64,000 nt of DNA from the NCBI RefSeq assembly GCF_000186245.1, contig NC_014935.1, positions 868,001 through 932,000 of the forward strand, given 5' to 3'. Source of the stretch: Nitratifractor salsuginis DSM 16511. Lineage in GTDB: Bacteria > Campylobacterota > Campylobacteria > Campylobacterales > Sulfurovaceae. A program made the position numbers and the translations under genes. Of this stretch, positions 25,918 through 34,095 are shown piece after piece; the stretch's first letter is position 1; every line of letters begins with the position of its first letter. The notes beneath the pieces are model-generated. The model saw nothing but the letters and a program-made list of their open reading frames with translations. It had not been told where the DNA came from and ran no database searches.

Positions 25918-27033
25918 GAACAATCCAAAATCCAAAATCCAAAATCCAAAATCTCCAATCCCTGGCTCTTCCCCACCGCCCAGAAAAACGACTTCGTTTT
26001 CACCCCCTCTCCCAGGGATTTCACCGTCAAAGAAATTCCCCTTTATGAGTTTTCAGGCGAAGGGGAGCACCTGATCGTGCAGGTGCGCAAGAAGGGGTTC
26101 TCGACCTGGGAGTTGACCGACCGGCTGAGCAACCGTCTGGGTATTCCCAGGCGGCAGATCGGCTATGCGGGGCTCAAGGACAAGCACGCCTTGACCACTC
26201 AGTATCTCTCTTTACCCGCCGCTTGTGAAAAGTCGTTGGAAGGAATGGAACTGGAAGGGGTGAAAATCCTCGACGTGACCCGTCACGACAACAAGCTCAG
26301 GGTCGGGCATCTCAAAGGCAACCGCTTCCGCCTGCGTTTCAAAAAGGTTTTGGGGGTGCAGAAGGAGAAGATCGACTCCGTGCTCGATTGGATCGAGCGC
26401 TGGGGGATGCCCAACTACTTCGGCCTCCAGCGATTCGGCACCGAAGGGAACAATTGGCAGGAGGGCCTGGCGCTGGTAGAGGGACGCTTGAAGATCCGCG
26501 AGCGCAAAATGCGGGAGTTCCTCATCAGTGCCTATCAGAGCAGGCTCTTCAACGATTGGTTGAGCCGGCGTATCGGGCTGAGCCGGTTGCTGGAAGAGTT
26601 TGGCGAACGGGAGGTAGAAACGATCGAGAAACTTCCCGCCGGATCGCTCTCAGGGGTCAAAAAACAGGAGCACTTTTTCAAAATCCTCTCGGGGGATCTG
26701 ATGATGCACTATCCCTATGGCAGGCTCTTCCCGGCCGAGGATCTCGACTCCGAAGCGGCAAAGTTCGCCGCCAAAGACCGGGCTCCCACCGGTCTGCTGC
26801 CCGGTCGGAAGGTCAAGCGGGCCGAAGGGACTGCCCGGTTGATCGAAGAGCTTTATGACGGCAAGAGGATTTCGGAGCAGGGGAGCCGCCGATATGCGTG
26901 GGTCTTTCCATCGGAGATCCACCGCCGCTATGTGCCGGAGAAGGCGCATTATGAGCTGAGCTTCACACTGCCGAAAGGGAGCTATGCGACGGTGCTGGTG
27001 GCGATGCTGAAAGGGAAATGGAATGAGGAGTGA
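25864..27033 (+). CDS. truD: tRNA pseudouridine(13) synthase, start fused to toxin remnant
   Basis: Makes pseudouridine-13 in tRNA-Glu. The 389-residue reading contains the catalytic Asp in GYAGLKDKHALTTQYLS, NYFGLQRFGTEGNNWQEG and SGEGEHLIVQVRKKG. TruD sequence proper begins only around residue 37 (LFPTAQKNDF). Residues 1-18 look like a RelE toxin start and ~19-35 are coded by CCAAAATC repeats. No ATG occurs in between; a TTG near 25908 is the only other start before the TruD body. Translation probably begins at the old toxin ATG, coupled to the antitoxin. Confidence 0.9.
   Translation: MNYESTSIPKAQRKALNKEQSKIQNPKSKISNPWLFPTAQKNDFVFTPSPRDFTVKEIPLYEFSGEGEHLIVQVRKKGFSTWELTDRLSNRLGIPRRQIGYAGLKDKHALTTQYLSLPAACEKSLEGMELEGVKILDVTRHDNKLRVGHLKGNRFRLRFKKVLGVQKEKIDSVLDWIERWGMPNYFGLQRFGTEGNNWQEGLALVEGRLKIRERKMREFLISAYQSRLFNDWLSRRIGLSRLLEEFGEREVETIEKLPAGSLSGVKKQEHFFKILSGDLMMHYPYGRLFPAEDLDSEAAKFAAKDRAPTGLLPGRKVKRAEGTARLIEELYDGKRISEQGSRRYAWVFPSEIHRRYVPEKAHYELSFTLPKGSYATVLVAMLKGKWNEE
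25918..25960. repeat. CCAAAAT 7-bp tandem repeat at the truD 5' end
   Basis: Four near-perfect AATCCAA/CCAAAATC units with a final degenerate TCCAATCC, in frame with TruD (encoding KIQNPKSK). It is the inverse strand of the family inside dsbD. Confidence 0.88.
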
Positions 27034-27085
27034 GGAATTATGGTTTGCGTTACACGGTAACGCTTTTATTTGAAGTGATGGGACG

Positions 27086-27907
27086 ATGAAAAGAGTTGAC
27101 GAAATTCGGGATTTTGTCGAAAAGGCCGAGGCGATCCTGGTCACTGCGGGTGCTGGGATGGGGGTCGATAGCGGTTTGCCCGATTTTCGGGGGGATGAGG
27201 GGTTTTGGCGGGCCTATCCGCCCCTGAAGAAACTGGGGATACGTTTCGAAGAGATGGCGAATCCCCGCTGGTTCGAGGATGATCCAGAACTTGCCTGGGC
27301 TTTTTACGGTCACCGGCTCAATCTCTACCGTGAAACGGAACCCCACGAGGGGTTTGCGATTCTCCGCCGGCTGATCGCCGCCAAAGGGGGAAACGGTTTT
27401 GTCTTTACCTCCAACGTAGACGGGCAGTTTCAGAAAGCGGGCTTCGATGAGCAGGCGATCTATGAAGTGCACGGCTCGATCCACTATTTGCAGTGTCTGC
27501 ACAATTGCACCGATGCCATCTGGCCCAATGAAGAGGAGGTTCCCGTAGATACAGAGCGTTTCCGGGCCTTGCGTATTCCCCGCTGTCCCCGCTGTGGAGG
27601 CGTGGCGCGCCCCAATATCCTGATGTTCGGCGATTGGGGATGGAACAGCAATCGAAGCGAAGCCCAGGCGATAGGATTCGGTGCCTGGCTTGAAAAAAAC
27701 AGAGCGAAACAGATGGCGATCATTGAGGTTGGGGCCGGAACTGCTGTGCCTACCGTCCGCCGTCAAGGGGAAGTTTTGGCCGCGAAGCTTCCCGGAGCCC
27801 GACTCATCCGCATCAATCCCGGAGAGCCTCAGATCGATGAAAGGCTTGGCTGGGGATTACCCCTGGGAGGTTTGGAGGGGATTTGTGCGATCGTGGGTCG
27901 GGAGTGA
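27086..27907 (+). CDS. Sir2-family NAD-dependent enzyme, divergent
   Basis: A 273-residue sirtuin-like protein unlike the one at 8.2-9.0 kb. NAD motif VTAGAGMGVDSGLPDFRG, TSNVDGQF (usual QN replaced by SN), catalytic-type His in YEVHGSIHYLQC, a zinc pair CPRC plus CLHNC, and PNILMFGDW. GAGMG and SNVDGQ place it in a separate clade often annotated simply as Sir2 family protein; substrate unknown. It follows truD after about 50 bases with no obvious own promoter, so co-transcription is possible. Confidence 0.8.
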   Translation: MKRVDEIRDFVEKAEAILVTAGAGMGVDSGLPDFRGDEGFWRAYPPLKKLGIRFEEMANPRWFEDDPELAWAFYGHRLNLYRETEPHEGFAILRRLIAAKGGNGFVFTSNVDGQFQKAGFDEQAIYEVHGSIHYLQCLHNCTDAIWPNEEEVPVDTERFRALRIPRCPRCGGVARPNILMFGDWGWNSNRSEAQAIGFGAWLEKNRAKQMAIIEVGAGTAVPTVRRQGEVLAAKLPGARLIRINPGEPQIDERLGWGLPLGGLEGICAIVGRE

Positions 27908-27959
27908 ACCCGCTCTCAAAAGATCCAGTAACTTTAGAGGTTATTGATCGGGGCAAGAG

Positions 27960-28035
27960 AGAGCCGGGAGCAGCGACTTTAGTCGCTGAAATGAGCCCAC
28001 GATCTTTAGGAGTATGCTACTAAAGTCGCCTCTTC
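27960..28035. repeat. REP-like inverted pair of GCGACTTTAG elements
   Basis: A perfect hairpin CAGCGAC-TTTA-GTCGCTG (27971-27988) is followed ~30 bases on by TACTAAAGTCGC, an inverted copy of the same core. This is the layout of repetitive extragenic palindromes. Only this instance was noticed in the window. Confidence 0.5.
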
Positions 28036-28084
28036 TGGACCAATGAACGACAAAAAGCAAGGGTAGAACTTTTCGTAACATCAG

Positions 28085-28552
28085 TTAGTAAGGGATCTTG
28101 TCCTCTTTCTCCTCCCAGAGTTTCAAAAGCCGGGTGCACGTGGGAAGCGGATGACGTGCGAAAGGGATGGGATCGGGTTTTTCACCCCGGATGATTTCGG
28201 TGATAAAGGTGTCATCGAAGCCGATTTTTGCGGCCTCCTCTTTGGTGTTGCAGTAGATCACCCGGTCGAGATGGGCCCAGTGGATGGCTGAAAAGCACAT
28301 AGGACAGGGCTCTCCGGTACAGTAGAGGGTGCAGCCATTCAGGTGAAAGCGCTGTAGTTTTTCCCCGGCTAAGCGGATCGCCAAAATCTCGGCGTGGGCA
28401 GTGGGATCGTTGCGCAGCACGACCTCGTTATGGGCGGTGGAGACAATTTCACCCCGGTAAACGATCACAGCGCCGAAGGGTCCGCCGTGGCCCGCTTCTA
28501 CCCCTTTGCGGGCCTCTCCGATCGCAATCTGAAGATATTCTTCGGTATTCAT
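28085..28552 (-). CDS. guanine deaminase-like nucleobase deaminase (CDA family)
   Basis: A 155-residue zinc deaminase resembling Bacillus GuaD, which converts guanine to xanthine. Zinc ligands and proton shuttle lie in PTAHAEILAIRLA and TGEPCPMCFSAIHWA; GGPFGAVIVYRGEIV is the family start, and FDDTFI near residue 120 fits GuaD rather than TadA. It could instead be another small-base deaminase. It stands alone, leftward, between REP-like palindromes and radC. Confidence 0.8.
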   Translation of the reverse strand: MNTEEYLQIAIGEARKGVEAGHGGPFGAVIVYRGEIVSTAHNEVVLRNDPTAHAEILAIRLAGEKLQRFHLNGCTLYCTGEPCPMCFSAIHWAHLDRVIYCNTKEEAAKIGFDDTFITEIIRGEKPDPIPFARHPLPTCTRLLKLWEEKEDKIPY

Positions 28553-28633
28553 ACGCTCTTCCTCGAGATAATGTTATCTATACTCAATAGCTTTAGTGTA
28601 GCAGGGTTTCTGAGGAAATTTTAACGAGTGGGG

Positions 28634-29293
28634 TCAGAGCATTCCCTCGTCGGCGAAACTGAAATACCCCTCCTTGGTCAAAATGACGTGATCGAGCAGA
28701 TCGATGCCCACCAGACGGCCTACCTCTTTGAGGCGGTCGGTAATGGCGATATCGGGGCGGCTGGGCGTCAGGGTGCCGCTGGGGTGGTTGTGGGCGACGA
28801 TGATGCCGGCGGCGCGGTCGGCGATGGCGTCGGCGAAGACTTCCCTGGGGTGGACCAATGATTGGTTGAGGGTGCCGATGAAGACCGTGCGGACTTCGAT
28901 GACCCGTGAAGCGCCGTCAAGGGTGACGCTGAGGAAATGCTCCCGGCTTTTGTTGGCAAAGGGCTCCAGCAGTTCATACACTTCCGCCGCGGAGTGGATC
29001 TGTCGGCGGCTGCTCAGTAGAAAGCGACGGCTCAGCTCTATGGCGGCCAGAATCTGGGAAGCTTTGGCCGGCCCCAGGCCGTGGATCTGTGTCAGCCGCT
29101 CCAGATCGAGCCGATCGAACTCTTGCTCCATCACCGCAGCGATTTCACGGGCCAGTTTACGCACATCTTTGCCCGGAATCCCCGATCCAAGCAACACAGC
29201 CAGCAACTCTTCGTTTTTGAGGGCTCCGGCACCCCGTGCCGCCATCTTCTCCCTGGGTCTATCCCGATGATACATCTCCTGAATGCTTGTCAT
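28634..29293 (-). CDS. radC: RadC family JAMM/MPN protein
   Basis: A 219-residue RadC protein. The N-terminal helix-hairpin-helix part reads REKMAARGAGALKNEELLAV and IHGLGPAKASQILAAIELSR; the C-terminal JAMM metalloprotease-like domain has VAHNHPSGTLTPSRPD. Despite the name, no DNA-repair role is established. Length and motifs are complete. It stands alone, leftward. Confidence 0.92.
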   Translation of the reverse strand: MTSIQEMYHRDRPREKMAARGAGALKNEELLAVLLGSGIPGKDVRKLAREIAAVMEQEFDRLDLERLTQIHGLGPAKASQILAAIELSRRFLLSSRRQIHSAAEVYELLEPFANKSREHFLSVTLDGASRVIEVRTVFIGTLNQSLVHPREVFADAIADRAAGIIVAHNHPSGTLTPSRPDIAITDRLKEVGRLVGIDLLDHVILTKEGYFSFADEGML

Positions 29294-29464
29294 ATCTACC
29301 TCCTGCCCGGATACTTTACATCATTATGGGGACATCGGGGTTTTGGGATGACAAAGTGAAATATTCGGATGAGGAAAATGGGGAGAGTGTGGTGCGTTAC
29401 CTGTTTCACAAAGAGTTCACTTTTGTCTCTTATCATTTGATGATCACATAAGAAGGAGTCTGAG

Positions 29465-29956
29465 ATGAAAAAGTTGTTTCTACTGAGCCTTTTGGCTTTC
29501 GGTTCGATCTATGCAGGATCTTTTAGCTGGTATCGTGACGTGCCGGTGATCCGAAGCAAACCCGTCTATGAAACGGTTACTATAAGAAAACCCTATGAAG
29601 TCTGCTATAACCGTCAGGTGCCGGTCTATCGAAACGGCATCGAGGAACCCGTCGCGGCACTTCTGGGCGGTGCGGCCGGCGGGGTTCTGGGCCACCAGAT
29701 CGGCAAGGGGCGCGGTAGAACCGCCGCGACGATAGGCGGAGCCGTAGTCGGCGCTTTTGTAGGAGACAATCTGGCCAGACGACAGCGTAGGGTTTACTAC
29801 CGTCCCCATCGCGTCTGTGAAACCCGCTATAGAGTGCATGGGGAGCGTCAGTTGGTCCATTATCGGAATGTCGCCCGTTTTCATGGAAGACGGATCGTGA
29901 AGTTCAGTTCCCGCCCCCTCCGTTATATCCGGATAAAAATAACGGCGAGCTATTGA
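29465..29956 (+). CDS. glycine-zipper 2TM domain envelope protein
   Basis: A 163-residue exported protein: signal peptide (KKLFLLSLLAFGSIYA), a Tyr/Arg/Val-rich segment, then a glycine zipper (AALLGGAAGGVLGHQIGKG and AATIGGAVVGAFVGDNLARR), and a basic Arg/Tyr/His-rich tail. This arrangement is common in outer-membrane-associated small proteins of the 17 kDa antigen/YmgG type. AAGGAG precedes the ATG. Function unknown. Confidence 0.8.
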   Translation: MKKLFLLSLLAFGSIYAGSFSWYRDVPVIRSKPVYETVTIRKPYEVCYNRQVPVYRNGIEEPVAALLGGAAGGVLGHQIGKGRGRTAATIGGAVVGAFVGDNLARRQRRVYYRPHRVCETRYRVHGERQLVHYRNVARFHGRRIVKFSSRPLRYIRIKITASY

Positions 29957-30049
29957 TTGCTTGCCGGTTTATACAACGGTATAATTGTTTTATAACCTCA
30001 GTAGGATATAATTCTGTAGAAAACAATATTTTATAAAGAAAGGCTAAAA

Positions 30050-30751
30050 TTGGATTTTCTGTCTCAAACTTTCATAATGGCTGATGCTTTTTTTTCTGCT
30101 CTTTTTACTCTTTTGATTTTTTTCCTCTGTTTCTATGCTATACCGCGTCATTCCACAACTATGAATTTCACTATTGCGACTAACCACGCGAAAAAATATG
30201 GAACAGGGCCCTCACTGGATATAGGTGACGATCTCTCTATGCTGGACAAATGGAAGTACAAAGGTCTTATGGAGAAACTTCTGCGGCTGAAGCATCGCAT
30301 CTATTTGGAGAGCGAGATCTATCAACACTACGCCAACAGCGGTTTGGGGAAGTTCTCAGAGGGACCTGATGGTGCCCAGCAGGTGATCGCCCTCAATATC
30401 GCCGGCGCTCTTGACGAGATCAAAAAAGAGCTCCAAGAGCGAAAAAAGAGTGAGGGGAGTCGCTCGTTTTTGCGCTCGGTCATTTGGGGTTTGCTCGGTA
30501 CGCTCCTCTATACAGGTCTTTTTGGCGTCATCCTTTTTCTCAACTTTGGAATGCATAAAGTGGCTCTTCTGAGCAGTGTCTATATTCCTTTTTATGGCGG
30601 TCTCGTTCTTACGGCGTTGATCACAGGTATTTTGGGTGGTCGTTCGTGGGGAGATACTTTGGCGTTAAGGAGAATGGAGGAGGAGGTCAAGGTATTGGAC
30701 GAGAGAGCAAAACCGATCCTGGTCCATGCCAAGATCGTCAATCCTGACTAG
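30050..30751 (+). CDS. membrane protein of unknown function
   Basis: A 233-residue protein with an N-terminal hydrophobic helix (~10-33), a cytoplasmic charged helical region (~40-140) and two C-terminal membrane helices (~148-168 and ~178-198), then a charged helix. No family recognised. The TTG at 30050 has AAAGAAAGG seven bases upstream; the alternative ATG at 30077 would remove nine residues. A single-gene unit, more AT-rich at its 5' end than its neighbours. Confidence 0.65.
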   Translation: MDFLSQTFIMADAFFSALFTLLIFFLCFYAIPRHSTTMNFTIATNHAKKYGTGPSLDIGDDLSMLDKWKYKGLMEKLLRLKHRIYLESEIYQHYANSGLGKFSEGPDGAQQVIALNIAGALDEIKKELQERKKSEGSRSFLRSVIWGLLGTLLYTGLFGVILFLNFGMHKVALLSSVYIPFYGGLVLTALITGILGGRSWGDTLALRRMEEEVKVLDERAKPILVHAKIVNPD

Positions 30752-31038
30752 ATCTCTTTTCGATTCTCTCACGGGCGACTTCAACTCCTTCCCTGATTCG
30801 GTATTCTTCTTTCTACTCAATACCTTTCAGTTATTCCAGACTCTCACTCGAAACAGGGCTGTATGGCCCTATCATTTCTACACACCTCTCTGTCAAACTC
30901 TTTGTTTCAAAGTGGTGATCTGATATTCTTTGAGCACTTTTCCTATTTTTAAAAAAGACGGTCAGGTCAATTCAATGGCACTTATTTCGGTTGAATTTGC
31001 GAAAGCGACAAATAGATAATAAAGAAGGGAAGAATCGT

Positions 31039-31875
31039 ATGAGAATATGGCTCACAGGGATCTTTTTGACCGTTTCTGTCAGTGTATTTCTACTGGGTGG
31101 GAATACTCTTTCGAATGGTGCAACTCCATCTCCGGCAGCCCAGGCAAAAAGAGCGAAAACAACAGAGGGGATAGATTGGAACGATCCCGCTGCGGTCGCT
31201 GCCTTGCGGCAGGTCCTGAGCCGGGACGCCCTCTCTCGGGTCCGGCGGTATGCACTGAGCCACAGGATGGGTTTTCGTTCCCGTGATCTTACCCATTGGA
31301 TCGCCGGCATCTACTTTGCCAGAGAAGGGGGCAGGGATGTGGCCTGGGTGGTGGCTGCCAGCAAACCCCGGCGCAATTTCGAGTGCCACGCCTGTTATCC
31401 GAAGCTCTCTATACTCGTTTATGCCCAGGCGGCTCCCAACCGATGGCAGCTGACCGGGCAAGGGTATGAAACCTTCGAAAGCTCCTACGGTTGGGGGAAT
31501 GCGCCGGATGAGAAGAATATGGCTCTGGTGCACATCGCTCCCGACAAAGTCGCTTTGGCCGTGCGCTCCAGTTTTTTCAATATGGGATGGGAAGAAGATT
31601 ATTATGCCCTATATCGGGTCGAGAGGGATAGGGGACACCAGATCCTTTTTACGCAGATACATACCGACAATAAAGCGGCAGACTCTAAACCCTTTACTGA
31701 CTGGAGCACTGAGTTACGTTTGCGCCCAAGCAAAGAGAGCCCTTGGTGCGAGATCTATCTCAAGCGTCGTGGGATAGATGAAGGGCGACCCATGGATCAA
31801 ACGGTAGTCTATCGCTATTCAAATGGATCATACCGTCCTATCGGGGATGACCCGGTAATGAAATGGCGCCGTTAG
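31039..31875 (+). CDS. exported protein of unknown function
   Basis: A 278-residue secreted or periplasmic protein. The ATG at 31039 (GAAGGGA upstream) gives a standard signal peptide (MRIWLTGIFLTVSVSVFLLG, cut near NGATP); a longer frame from 30991 would spoil it. The mature part has two Cys close together (ECHACYP) and many aromatic residues; no domain recognised. The 287 bases before it contain no gene I can support. Confidence 0.65.
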   Translation: MRIWLTGIFLTVSVSVFLLGGNTLSNGATPSPAAQAKRAKTTEGIDWNDPAAVAALRQVLSRDALSRVRRYALSHRMGFRSRDLTHWIAGIYFAREGGRDVAWVVAASKPRRNFECHACYPKLSILVYAQAAPNRWQLTGQGYETFESSYGWGNAPDEKNMALVHIAPDKVALAVRSSFFNMGWEEDYYALYRVERDRGHQILFTQIHTDNKAADSKPFTDWSTELRLRPSKESPWCEIYLKRRGIDEGRPMDQTVVYRYSNGSYRPIGDDPVMKWRR

Positions 31876-31882
31876 CGTCCGG

Positions 31883-32533
31883 CTAGGGGGCGAGGGGGTG
31901 CCGCTCCGTCAGATCGGGAAGGAGATAACCGTCGCGGTAATATTCCAGGAGTAGATATTTCCCGTCGGAGGCGGCGTGAAACTGCAGGGTCTGGGGTGAA
32001 GCGGGAGTTTGCCCGCGGGATCGGCCGAAGAGTTTGAAATCAAAAGCCCGGGGGCCTGTCTTTTTGAAAATGACCGTCGCCTGTGTGTAATTCCCTGTCC
32101 GGTCGTGGTCGCAGAGTCTTCGCCCCTGTAGACCGGGTCGGCAGGAACTCTCGATGTCGATGAGGTGATCTCCCTGGATGAACCGGGGAGAGAAGTGGAG
32201 ATAGTAGGGGTCGAGGGGCGGCAGGGCTTCGCCGTCGATAGCCAGGCTCTTGTCACTGAGTGTAATTGCAAAGCGCTTTTTCTCCCGGCCTCCCTCCCAT
32301 CGGGTATGGAACCTTTCGATATGCTCGGCTTTGGCAGCTTTCACCGGTGCGGCACCTGAAGCTTTGTGCTTTTGCCTGACGATCGGAGCAGGGTAGGTGC
32401 AATCGACTTCTCCGGCTTTGAGCCGTTGGCATCCCCGGTAATCGCCGAATTTCTTGCAGAGATCCTGGCAACTTGTCGCCGCAGCGAGAGAAAAAGTCGC
32501 CGCCAGGAAAAGGATGGAAAGGTTTGAAAACAC
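31883..32533 (-). CDS. exported Cys-containing protein of unknown function
   Basis: A 216-residue exported protein. GTG at 32533, eight bases after AAAGGA, gives a compact signal peptide (FSNLSILFLAATFSLAAA) and a mature start TSCQDLCKKFGDYRGCQRL with three of its Cys clustered. An in-frame ATG at 32566 would place eleven extra residues before the signal. The rest is beta-rich with CRPGLQGRRLCDHDRTGNY. No family recognised. It converges with the gene at 31039 (stops 8 bases apart) and overlaps its divergent neighbour. Confidence 0.65.
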   Translation of the reverse strand: MFSNLSILFLAATFSLAAATSCQDLCKKFGDYRGCQRLKAGEVDCTYPAPIVRQKHKASGAAPVKAAKAEHIERFHTRWEGGREKKRFAITLSDKSLAIDGEALPPLDPYYLHFSPRFIQGDHLIDIESSCRPGLQGRRLCDHDRTGNYTQATVIFKKTGPRAFDFKLFGRSRGQTPASPQTLQFHAASDGKYLLLEYYRDGYLLPDLTERHPLAP

Positions 32534-32726
32534 GGATTTTCCTTTGATCGATCTGAATAAAATCATAACGAAGTTCTGTGGGATTTCGGGATGTGAAAAA
32601 TCTTTCCTGCCCCAGATCATGGCCGAAGGTCGCAAGATCGGAATCCGGAAAGTGATGGCCCACGGCGACGAACTCAAAGCGATCGTCATCAAAGCCCTCC
32701 AACAGCAAAAACCTGCCGCCAAATAA
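32514..32726 (+). CDS. small cytoplasmic protein of unknown function
   Basis: A 70-residue protein: FPLIDLNKIITKFCGISGCE, then KSFLPQIMAEGRKIGIRKVM and a C-terminal helix. Regular helices and two Cys five apart argue that it is real. AGGAAAAGG lies just before the ATG at 32514. It starts inside the 5' end of the divergent exported-protein gene, with ~20 bases coding on both strands. Not recognised; possibly a Campylobacterota-specific family. Confidence 0.55.
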   Translation: MERFENTDFPLIDLNKIITKFCGISGCEKSFLPQIMAEGRKIGIRKVMAHGDELKAIVIKALQQQKPAAK

Positions 32727-32785
32727 TCGGCTTATCCGGTCGCCCGTCGCCAGTGCGGGGGCTTTGCTCCTTGAATATGTGTTAC

Positions 32786-32826
32786 GAACCATTCGGTTAT
32801 TCATTACCCGGTTATTCGGTTAAGCC
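32786..32826. repeat. degenerate GGTTATTC 7-8 bp repeat
   Basis: Four imperfect units (CGGTTATTC, ATTACC, CGGTTATTC, GGTT) just before the haem operon; a relic of the GGTTACTC family seen at 8.2 and 15.95 kb. Confidence 0.6.
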
Positions 32827-32900
32827 GTGACTTATTATCCTTTCTGTCTCTTTGCTATAATACCTCTCCTATAATTTTAAAAGTGACGAAAGAGAGCATA

Positions 32901-33185
32901 ATGCGACTGTTTGATGATGATGAAGATGGTTTCCTGAGCACCACCCCCAGAGAGAACTTTTTCCAGGTGATCCATACCGCCAACCGGAACATCGTAGATC
33001 TGGAGCTGGAGAAGCTCATCGAGCGCCTGGCTGTGGCAGAAAAGATGCTCGAAGAGAAGGGCCTCGAAGAGGAGTATGAGCGTCAAGTGCTCACACTCCC
33101 TACCGCAGAGCCCACGGAGATCGAGAACCGAAAAAATTCTCTTTTTATCGAGACGGTGGGCAACATCGTCACTCAGTGTGAGTAG
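32901..33185 (+). CDS. DUF2018 family protein (HP0242-like)
   Basis: A 94-residue helical protein matching the Campylobacterota-specific DUF2018 family: acidic start (MRLFDDDEDGFLSTTPRENF), then LEKLIERLAVAEKMLEEKGL and ENRKNSLFIETVGNIV. The H. pylori member HP0242 is a knotted all-helical homodimer of unknown function. The ATG at 32901 is preferred over a GTG at 32883. It is the first gene of the haem/quinone operon, as in Campylobacter. Confidence 0.8.
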   Translation: MRLFDDDEDGFLSTTPRENFFQVIHTANRNIVDLELEKLIERLAVAEKMLEEKGLEEEYERQVLTLPTAEPTEIENRKNSLFIETVGNIVTQCE

Positions 33186-33196
33186 AAAGGTTTGAT

Positions 33197-34093
33197 GTGC
33201 TGGAGGCGGTAGAGCGTCAGATCGAACACTACATCAACGACCTGGAGGATGCCGACGCGCGGCAGCTCTATAGTCGGCTGCCCGCAGGCAAACGCCTGAG
33301 GGCGCGGCTGATCCTCACCATTGCCGGATCGGGCCTGAGCGCCGTCAAAACCGCCGCCATCGTCGAGATGATCCATGCCGCGAGCCTGCTGCATGATGAT
33401 GTGATCGACGACGCCTACACGCGCCGCGGGCGCCCCTCCATCAATGCCCTCTACGGCAATAAAACCTCCATTATGTTCGGGGATGTCCTCTACTCCAAAG
33501 CCTTCTACGAGCTGGTGGATATCGACCGTCAGGTCGCTCGCAGCATCGCCAATGCCGTCGTACTCCTGAGTCTGGGGGAGCGCCAGGATGTACTCCTCTC
33601 CGAATCCTTCAATCCCGACCGTGATGCTTATTTGAAGATGATCTATCAAAAGACCGCCGCGCTGATCGAAGCGGCGGCGGAGTCGGCAGCGATCCTGGCG
33701 GGCAAGGATCGGGAGGCGTACCGCACCTACGGGCGGAACCTGGGGATCGCCTTTCAAATGATCGATGACATCCTGGACATCACCCAGAGTGCCGAAGCTC
33801 TGGGCAAGCCGGCGATGCACGATTTCGAAGAGGGCAAGACGACGCTGCCCTATATCTATCTCTACGAAGCCTTGGACGAGCCGGATCGCAAGCGGCTGCT
33901 GGCTATGCACCGCCAGCCGGTGACCGGGGAGAACGCCGAGTGGATCCGGGAGCGGATGGCGCGGACCGGCGCACTGGAACGTGCCCGCGACGAAGCCAAA
34001 GCCCTGATCGAAGAGGCCATCGCCCTGATGCGCCGCGAAGGGGAACCGGAGCTCGAAGCCCTGGCAATGAAGATGATCGAAAGGAACTACTGA
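33197..34093 (+). CDS. ispB: polyprenyl diphosphate synthase (quinone side chain)
   Basis: Trans-prenyltransferase that builds the side chain of menaquinone. In 298 residues the two Asp-rich motifs are present: LLHDDVIDDAYTRRGRPSIN and FQMIDDILDIT, plus GKRLRARLI at the IPP site. Start GTG at 33197 after AGAAAGG. Chain length cannot be read off. hemA begins 2 bases after its stop. Confidence 0.9.
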   Translation: MLEAVERQIEHYINDLEDADARQLYSRLPAGKRLRARLILTIAGSGLSAVKTAAIVEMIHAASLLHDDVIDDAYTRRGRPSINALYGNKTSIMFGDVLYSKAFYELVDIDRQVARSIANAVVLLSLGERQDVLLSESFNPDRDAYLKMIYQKTAALIEAAAESAAILAGKDREAYRTYGRNLGIAFQMIDDILDITQSAEALGKPAMHDFEEGKTTLPYIYLYEALDEPDRKRLLAMHRQPVTGENAEWIRERMARTGALERARDEAKALIEEAIALMRREGEPELEALAMKMIERNY

Positions 34094-34095
34094 GT

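Noticed and set aside
30880-30975. AT-rich stretch before the exported protein as a phage or IS remnant
   Set aside because: No inverted ends, duplications or transposase-like frame were found.
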